Assembly: GCF_036711975.1 (NCBI RefSeq)
Contig: NC_091967.1
Coordinates: 868,001 to 932,000, forward strand
DNA: 64,000 nucleotides
Reading direction: 5' to 3'
DNA from: Onthophagus taurus
Taxonomy: Eukaryota > Arthropoda > Insecta > Coleoptera > Scarabaeidae
In this document: piece after piece, positions 56,783-64,000 of the stretch
How the letters are laid out: each line of letters begins with the position of its first letter
Position numbering within the stretch: the stretch's first letter is position 1
Made by a program: the position numbers and the translations under genes
Notes under the pieces: model-generated
What the model saw: the letters and a program-made list of their open reading frames with translations, nothing else
Told to the model about the DNA's origin: nothing
Database searches by the model: none

Positions 56783-58943
56783 AGCGGGCCGTTCGGTCCC
56801 TACTTCTAATGCCTTTCGACCCATCAGCCTAACGTCATTTCTGCTGAAAACCCTTGAAAAAGTTCTGGAACGGTATATCCGTACGGTGCCATTGGTATCT
56901 GGTCCACTGAGTCGCCACCAGTATGCTTATCAAGCGGGAAAATCAGCAGAATTGGCTCTACACAACTTAGTTGGTAGAGTATCCAGGACGCTGCAGGATA
57001 AAGAAATCTTGGTTTGTGCGTTTCTGGATATAGAGGGAGCGTTCAACAACGCAATACCACAATCTCTTGAAAGAGCTGCTCTTGACAGGGGAGTGGAAGC
57101 AACTATAGCGAGTTGGATCCGCAATATGCTAGATATACGATACGCTTCAGGCCGGGAGGTGGCTGCCCGCAGGGAGGGGTGTTATCTCCCCTGCTTTGGT
57201 CCCTCCTAGTTGACGATCTGATTGCGATAGTCGAAGCCGTTGGTGTGGAAATACAAGCTTATGCTGATGACATTGTCGTTATGGTCAAAGGAACCTGTTT
57301 GCCGAGGATATCTAAAGTCCTCCAGGTGACCCTAGATACCATTTGCGCTTGGTGTAAAGGAGAGAACGTCTCAATAAACCCGCAAAAGACAATTGTTGTG
57401 CCCTTCACCAGGAAGCGAAAGTTGGATGGACTAATCCGCCCAACTATCCAAGGTGAAGAAATTCCTTTCTCAAAGGAAGTCAAATATCTAGGAGTAATCC
57501 TAGACAAAACCCTGTCATGGAATGGACATTTGCAGGGAGTTTTGCACAAAGCTAGATTATCCTTGTGGACTTGTCGCAGTCTTTGTGGAAAAAATTGGTG
57601 TCTTACCCCTAAAAGACTGTACTGGCTCTATGTGACTGTGGTTACACCTATGATCACATACGGAGCAGCAGCCTGGTATAGGAAAGTCCGACAGACTTCA
57701 GTTATCAGTAAACTTTCACGAATTCAACGAGTAGCTGGATTGGCAATCTCTGGTACGATAGGCACAACGCCAACTCTAGCAATGGAGGTTCTGCTTGGCC
57801 TATCTCCTCTGCATTTGCATATAGAGAAAGTGGCTAGAACAACCATTTACAGATTTAAGCAATATGCTCAAAACTGTTCCGACATGTCCTACCAAGGGGC
57901 TGCGGAAGACATTATAAGCACTGATACTGTGCTATCAATGCCGTCAGATTTGGCGGTATCACTATCAGTGATTAACGCTCGATACCAGATTGTACTGCCT
58001 GAGCGGCAGTCCTGGATCGAAAATGAAAATTCTCTGGTTCGGGCAGACATTTGCTTGTACACAGATGGATCAAAAACGCCTGAAGGGGTAGGAGCAGGAG
58101 TATACTGCCAGACACCTCGAATTAAGCAAGCCTACAGCCTGGGTACGTACTGTACTGTATTCCAGGCGGAAGTATTTGCTATTGACATGGGTGCTAAAAT
58201 CCTTCTTGAAAGAGGGGTGAAGAACATGACAGTACGAATTTTCTCAGACAGTCAAGCCGCTCTCCAGGCGCTGTAAGCCGTGAAAACGGTGTCGGCTCTG
58301 GTTAATGATTGTAAGAGAACATTAAACACACTGAGTTGTGATAACAGAGTCTCTCTGATCTGGGTCCCGGGTCACTCTGGGGTTGCTGGCAATGAAGCGG
58401 CAGATAAGCTAGCACGAGATGGCAGCGCTGAAGCGTTTGTGGGACCGGAACCAGCAGTTGGTGTATCATTTGCGATGGCCAAATATAGGATTGGACTGTG
58501 GGCTGAAGAGAGACTTCGCCTACTGTGGACCAGTTCTCCTGGAATGAGACCCGGGAATATTTTAGGACTTGCCCGTAGTAGTATAAAAGTTCTAATGGGT
58601 GTTTTTACTGGGCACTGCCGATTAAAACCACACCTCAACTTGTTGGGTTTAGCCGACGATGTTGAATGCCGACTATGTGCGGAGGAAGCAGAGACGGTTG
58701 AGCATGTTTTATGCCACTGCCCTGCCGTTAACCGTATCAGATTCTCGATTTTTGGGTCGCAGTTTATCTCCTCAAAAGATCTGAATGACCTTTCGCCGAG
58801 CAAGGTATTAATGTTCGTTAAGAGCATTGGACTGCACGGTGAAATTTGATAACGATATCTATCGGGGTACAATAGATCCTCAGGGTCGCGGTGCAAGGTT
58901 GGTGGTCCGCCTACCCGATATGTATTCTATGTAATGTAATGTA
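56783..58943 (+). mobile_element. LINE copy D, 5'-truncated, 17-bp target duplication
   Basis: Best-bounded copy of the LINE family: ATTATAGATTAGGCTAA occurs at 56766-56782 and 58944-58960. It begins in the RT fingers (AFRPISLTSFLLKTLEK), passes DIEGAFNNAIPQ, then carries the same frame-breaking deletion as copy A before GGCPQGGVLSPLLW and AYADD. RNase H is broken by a TAA at 58274 but resumes (IWVPGHSGVAGNEA). It alone keeps the C-terminal Cys/His motif CRLC-x8-H-x4-C (58665-58720). Its tail is TAATG-type. A short deletion is shared with copy A (MRPGNILG junction). Inactive. Confidence 0.92.
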
Positions 58944-58960
58944 ATTATAGATTAGGCTAA

Positions 58961-59402
58961 GCAGTTATGTTTTGTTATGATTTTCGTTTAGATTTAAGAA
59001 AAATTAGGGCGATGTGCAACAAAAAGGTAATTCATTGAAGTCCATGACCTTCAAATTTGACCTTGTCATTTACAGTTTTGACAGATATTGATTTTGACGA
59101 CTTTTCAGACAATTTTAGATTCTAAAAACATGCGAGATTGATAGATTGTATCGATTTAACCGCAATTTCATCCATTTCAGTATCATTTTTTATATCTAAA
59201 TTCCAATTCTTCATTTCCAAACTTCAACATCAAATTACGACTTTCTCGAAGGAAATTGACACCCGAAAGCGCGTTTATCTAAAAAAACGAAAAATTAGCA
59301 ACAAAATTACAAAATCTTAATCAAATTTAAAGTTTATTAATAATTTCGAATATTTTCAAAATTGATAGTTATTTTCGTTAAAAAAATCAATTATTTTGGC
59401 CA
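58961..59402. other. Spacer, nothing recognised
   Basis: AT-rich; no gene or repeat recognised. Confidence 0.4.
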
Positions 59403-59405
59403 ACC

Positions 59406-59830
59406 TGTGTAATTTATAATTCCCGCCACTGAATCAACCAATCAGAGAGCCTAGATTCAGACTGAGCGGATAAAATTTGGACATCCAAGATGCCTTTGTC
59501 CAAAAAGGGTATATAAGCCCGCGCAAATTGACACCGAAGAGAGTTCAATTTTGGCTAGAGCCAAGCGTTGTCGGATCTACGTAAAATTAACCTCAAAATT
59601 TTTTTTTGACAACTCAGTTTTCTTTATGAAGTAAAAGTTAACAAGTGTTTCTGAATGATCTTCGAAGAAATCTAAACCATACCTGAGTTCGAGTCCAATT
59701 TTCCATCCTGTTCCCGAATTACCCGAGATTCCAAAACTACTAATACCGAAGAATACCCATCCCTCAAGATCAATCAAGGTCAGTCATCCATTTGTAACTG
59801 ACCTCCGGAAAGAAACAAGTTAAGTAAACA
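59406..59830 (+). promoter_or_regulatory. Promoter-like stretch, possible solo LTR
   Basis: Has CCAAT (59438-59442), TATATAAG (59510-59517) and, about 30 bases on, a likely start region, followed by about 300 bases without an open frame of note. The block begins TGTGTAAT, like an LTR start. No matching end, primer-binding site or target duplication was found, so it may equally be the promoter of an undetected transcript. Confidence 0.35.
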
Positions 59831-60069
59831 TATTTCCTTTTATCGGTAATCAAACGTTACTTTCTTGAACTTAATCGTATACCTGTTCCTCGTTTAAACC
59901 ATTCCGTTCCTTCACAACTCTTTAATTTTTATAACCATCGCGATTAAAAATCAAACTTAAAAGGCACTCACAAAATAAACGCGTATAAGCTTTGTCTACG
60001 ACAACACTCTTCTAAACCAGTTCTAAACGAGTTACCTCTTTCTTGCACAGACGTATTTATTTAGGCTAG

Positions 60070-61140
60070 TACCGTATTTTCTCGAATCTTATCCGCACTC
60101 GAATCTAATCCGCACCCCAATTTTAAAAATGCATAGTGGTAAAAAAATTTAGTTTGCGAATGTAATCCGCATCTTTCTTTGAGCAATTCGACAACACCAA
60201 AACGATACGATGCTTGTTGTTAACCATAAATATATATTTTGTCCGTTGACAGACGCTGATGTACCTAAAGAAACCTTGCTTACGACGAGTTTTTATTAGA
60301 CTAGACTTTAAATTTACCAAGCCAGAAAAAATTGGAAAATAAATATAATTTTAAAAATAAACAGTAATGCCTAGCACGAATTCTGTTCATATACTGCCCT
60401 CGTAGTAGTAGTGTGTGCTTAATTAATCATATAATAGCGTAATTATGAAAAAAAAGTAGCAAAAATCTAAGGTTCTTCTATACAGCAAAGTTTAAAGAGA
60501 TGTTATTAAGTTAGCGTTAAGGAAATCGAAAAGCTGGTACAATTTTTGCTGTTAATGAGAATAACGTTGCGGCTGTTGCGGAAAGACAAGGTAGCTATTG
60601 CAGACTGTGAGGCATCGTGCAAAAATTTACCGGGCCAAAGAAGAGATGATTTCATGAAATTGACGAGGCAGTTTTTTAGTTCTCTCAAGAAAAACGAAAG
60701 GAGGGACTAAAAGATTTTTAATACTAGCTTAAGGTTGGACTGTGGGATTTATGCGCCGAATGGTGTTATCGTTGAGGCGCAGAACTACAATTTCCCAAAA
60801 GCTCCTAATGATTTTCAAGAAAATTTCAATTTGTCTCAAACTGTAAATGTCAACACCATTTCGTTGACATTTACAGTTTGAGTATATCTGGATTGCCACC
60901 CAATTACACACTGGAAAGAAGAGGTGTGTGGGAAATTTCTTTATAAACGAGTAGTTGCGAAAAATTGCGCATAACATTGATGCTAGCAGTAACAAGTGAT
61001 AGGGAAAAATTGCTGTCATTATTAATATTGAGAAAAAAAACATTCTGAAATCTGAAAGACTTCCCGAATGACGTTGTAGTTAGGGCACAACAAAAAGGAT
61101 GGATAATGGAAAAGCTGATGATGGAATGATTAAAACAAGT
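60070..61140 (+). mobile_element. pogo/Tigger-like DNA transposon relic
   Basis: Starts near TACCGTATTTTCTCGAATC with three subterminal direct repeats of 'tcgaatctaatccgcac' type (60081, 60098, 60155). About 60475-60720 reads, with stops, as a CENP-B/pogo-type N-terminus: SAKFKEM, GNRKAGTIFAVNENNVAAV, FTGPKKR, EKRKEGLKDF. About 61045-61140 continues (FPNDVVVRAQQKGWIMEKLM). The DDE domain is not recognisable. Strongly decayed. Confidence 0.6.
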
Positions 61141-61428
61141 ATGTAGTCTTAGACCAGGAGAATTATTAAATAATGATATTAATTAATCATAGGCTGATTG
61201 CCCTTGGTTTAGACTTCCTGTCATAATAATAATACCTGGTGGAATAACATCCATACTACAACCTGTGTATGTATATGTATATTAACAAACTCGAGAATTA
61301 ACAAAACCAGGAGCAATTAAAGGAGCTTCTGAACTTGCTCAGTGAGTGTAGGCGACATGGAAAACGTTCCCTGAAAACAATATTATAACATCATTTAAGA
61401 ATTTCATTTTGTGGATCCTTGTTATCAA
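61141..61428. other. Spacer, nothing recognised
   Basis: AT-rich, no gene seen. Confidence 0.4.
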
Positions 61429-61430
61429 TA

Positions 61431-63647
61431 CAGGGTGTCCCGTTAAGCGTACGGAGCGGCTGTATCTCTAGAACGGTAAGGCCAAGAGGTTTGGGAAAAA
61501 AATCCTTATAAGCAAAGTGACCAAGAGAAATAGCTGGAAATTATTTTGAAGTTCGTAATTCGACCGCTAGGGAGCGTAACTACCATTGAGAAACATAAAG
61601 TTGCCGCTATCTCAGAAACTTAGACGATGAGCTATAACTTTGACAACATCATTTAATAGCTTGGATAATACCGCATCGCTTTTGTTTTGCGATATTTCTC
61701 ATATCTGTCATAATAAGGGAGGGGGAGGCCAATGCGTTTTCATATGTTTACATTTTAATATCTCCTAGACTATTCAACCGATTTGAATGTTTTCGGTGTT
61801 GTTTGAAATAGCATTTTATGCTCTTTTTAAAGATATTTTCAGTAAGACCGTCTGCTTTAAAACAAATGAGCTAGAGGACGTTATCTGCTGCGATTACATA
61901 TTTTTGTGATTTTTGAAGAAAAGTTAAATGGAACGATACTATTTACTTTACAGACCCTTAGTCACCTTAAAATTTGCTAAATTTTAGTGAAAACCGCATC
62001 TCGATATCGCCACCCGTTCTCGAGTTATAGAAGAAAATGTTAAAAACTCGAGTGCTATCAATCGGATTCAGTTACCTCATCGAGAAAAGCAAATCACATT
62101 ACCATGGTAACTGTAAACATGTCATTTACTAACGCAGAAGCGTATGATAGAGCGTATGATGATTTATTTTCAATGTTTCGAATACGATGCAACTGCATGG
62201 CAAAAATGTGCAATGCAATTACGACAAAGAAAGACATTTTTCTCTAGAAGTGTTTTTAAGATTGACTTAGCGATTACGGAAAACTGGCAACGTGTAGCCC
62301 ATTCAGACATCTCTATGAATTCGTAAATCATATTGGTTCGCAATGTGATCCTACATAATCTGGGAACTCCGAAAACAATTGTCCACAAGAGTTCTCAAGA
62401 GAATAATATCTCCACCACGTTGTTTTACATCAGGCCTTAACAGATACCGATTATGATAACAGACTGAACTATTACCATTGACTTTTAAATATGATTTGGG
62501 CAAATCCAAACCTTTTATCACAAATGCTATGGATGCATGAAGCATCTGTCCACAAGCTGATATAAACTTGCATAATATGCATTCCTGGTTCGAGAAAAAC
62601 CCACATTGCTTTCACCCCTTTATCTATTGGGTAGACTAAACGACCTGACTTTTCAAGAAAAACCAATAACCAGGGAAAATATGACAAAACACTAAATACC
62701 AGTAGAAACGTATCTAGGGCCGAGACTTAAGCAGCGCTTTTTTTTTCGTCGAAACTAGATTAAATAAATGCATCGAGGTTTATGAAAGGCATTTAGCACA
62801 TTAGTGAGTTATTTTTGCCAAAAATTTAAGTTATTCTAAGTGTTTTGGTTTATTTTGTTTTATTATCATTGTTGATGTCTCATTGATCCGTTGGCTTTTC
62901 AACACGCCTCAAAAGTAGTTTTGAAGCAGTTCTAAGCTTGGATAAAGTGTTCTAGAAGGTTCTAGATAATAAAATTATTGTTCTCTCTTATTTGTTTCTT
63001 AAGGTAACTTGATCCGCTTAAGATATACGAATTTTTAACATTTTCTTCTATAACTCGAGAACGGGTGGCGATATCGAGATGCGGTTTTCACTAATATTTA
63101 GCAAATTTTATGGTGATTAACGATCTGTGAAGTAAATAGTACCGTTCCATTTAACTTTTTTTCAAAAATCACAAAAGTATGTAACCGCTGCAGATAACGC
63201 CCGCTAGCTTATTTGTTTTAAACCAAGCGGTCTTTCTGAAAATATCTTTTAAAAGAGCATAAAATGCTCTTTCAAACAAGACCAAAGATATTCAAATCGG
63301 TTAAATGGTCCAGGAGATATTAAAATGTAAACATTTGAAAACGCATTGGCCTCCCCTTCCCTTGTTATGACAGATATGAAAAATATTGCAAAACAAAAGC
63401 GATGCGGTATTATCCAAGCTACTAAATGATGTTGTCAAAGTTATAGCTCATCGTCTAACTTTCTGAGATAGCGGGAATTTTATGTTTCTCTATGGCAGTT
63501 ACGCCCCCTAGCGGTCGAATTACGAACTTCAAAATAATTTCCAGCTATTTCTCTTACCCACTTTGCTTATAAGGATTTTTTTCCCAAACCTCTAGGCCTT
63601 ATCGTTATTGAGATACAGCCGCTCCGTACGCTTAACGAGACACCCTG
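61431..63647. mobile_element. TA-flanked element with about 0.6-kb inverted repeats
   Basis: Ends CAGGGTGTCCCGTTAAGCG (61431) and its near-exact complement (to 63647), with TA on both sides (61429-61430, 63648-63649). The inverted repeats extend about 625 bases each (61431-62058; 63018-63647) with scattered differences. The roughly 960-base centre has no intact gene; bases 62150-62330 read as a short helical segment (EYDATAWQKCAMQLRQRK) that resembles the N-terminal helix-turn-helix found in some insect mariner-type transposases. Non-autonomous. Confidence 0.75.
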
Positions 63648-63656
63648 TATGTATAA

Positions 63657-63906
63657 ATATGAAAAAGTCATGTATGTTTTTATGCTTTTATTGATAGCTA
63701 ATTTAAAACTCTGCCTGACGCGTTTCGGCGATCTACGCCATCTTCGGAGGCACTACAAAATTAAACTATTCTGTACCTTATTTTCTGTACCTTTAGGTTT
63801 AATTTTGTAGTGCCTCCGAAGATGGCGTAGATCGCCGAAACGCGGCAGGCAGAGTTTTAAATTAGCTATCAATAAAAGCATAAAAACATACATGACTTTT
63901 TCATAT
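63657..63906. repeat. Palindromic repeat with paired hammerhead-like cores
   Basis: Arms 63657-63766 and 63797-63906 (110 bases each) are nearly perfect complements around a 30-base spacer. Core on the plus strand: CCGAAGA (63816-63822; one change from CTGAAGA), one base, GGCG/CGCC stem with 5-base loop, GAAA (63837-63840); its mirror runs 63747-63723. Same architecture as 1997-2238 although the sequence is different. Confidence 0.65.
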
Positions 63907-64000
63907 CATTTAAGAAGTTTTGTATAATCCGAATTGATCTGTATTGATCCGAAGATGACGTAATATGGGAAGAAAATGATACATAAAAATGTAAATATCG

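Noticed and set aside
1..64000. tRNA or rRNA genes
   Set aside because: I saw no cloverleaf with A/B boxes and no rRNA-like conserved sequence by eye; a tRNAscan run would be decisive.

Overview
The window is nuclear DNA from an insect, most likely a beetle. It is AT-rich, its intact genes have very short introns (51-67 bp where nothing has inserted), and it encodes a mitochondrial holocytochrome c synthase and two secreted chitin-binding (CBM14/peritrophin-A) proteins. The rest is densely layered mobile DNA: several non-LTR families, a Penelope-like element, a Ty3/gypsy element, piggyBac, Tc1/mariner, pogo-like and non-autonomous inverted-repeat elements, plus satellite arrays. The beetle assignment is an inference from overall character, not from a search.

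Three host genes can be supported. (1) Hccs, minus strand, 9810-10834, four exons, 288 residues, apparently intact. (2) A CPAP1-type chitin-binding protein, plus strand, 27142-35396, four exons, 686 residues, with a signal peptide, one six-cysteine CBM14 domain and a long Asn/Gln/Thr-rich tail. (3) A larger paralogue, minus strand, 51383-41307, with a CBM14 domain at each end of a Thr/Glu-rich chain of more than 1300 residues; its first (Met) exon was not found. Genes 2 and 3 are convergent and share exact cysteine spacing in the N-terminal CBM14, so they look like an old tandem/inverted duplication of a cuticle or extracellular-matrix gene.

Layout: 1-5.9 kb intergenic, with a ribozyme-like inverted repeat and two degenerate non-LTR fragments; 5.9-7.9 kb LINE copy A; 9.8-10.8 kb Hccs; 11.9-16.8 kb a LINE copy (B/C) split by a Penelope-like element; 18.9-21.8 kb a TA-flanked inverted-repeat element filled with a 456-bp array; 23.4-26.2 kb LINE copy E with 5' region and ORF1; 27.1-35.4 kb CPAP gene 1, whose second intron holds a gypsy element carrying a piggyBac-type element (itself filled with a 190-bp satellite) and a Polinton-like 793-bp inverted-repeat element; 35.9-40.8 kb a piggyBac transposase split by a non-LTR element, plus a 333-bp MITE; 41.3-51.4 kb CPAP gene 2, with a 261-bp array in its large intron; 51.6-55.3 kb a 292-bp tandem repeat hit by a Tc1 element that contains a second Tc1 element; 56.8-58.9 kb LINE copy D with a 17-bp target duplication; 59.4-61.1 kb a promoter/solo-LTR-like stretch and a pogo-like relic; 61.4-63.6 kb a TA-flanked element with about 0.6-kb inverted repeats; 63.7-63.9 kb a second ribozyme-like inverted repeat.

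Two themes cut across the window. First, three unrelated satellite arrays (periods 456, 190 and 261 bp) each lie between inverted termini; two have clear TSDs (TA, TTAA), so arrays appear to be carried or grown inside DNA-transposon shells. Second, a hammerhead-ribozyme-like core (CTGANGA, stem-loop, GAAA) recurs at four loci, three of them as head-to-head pairs, which ties small palindromic repeats to the termini of Penelope-like elements.
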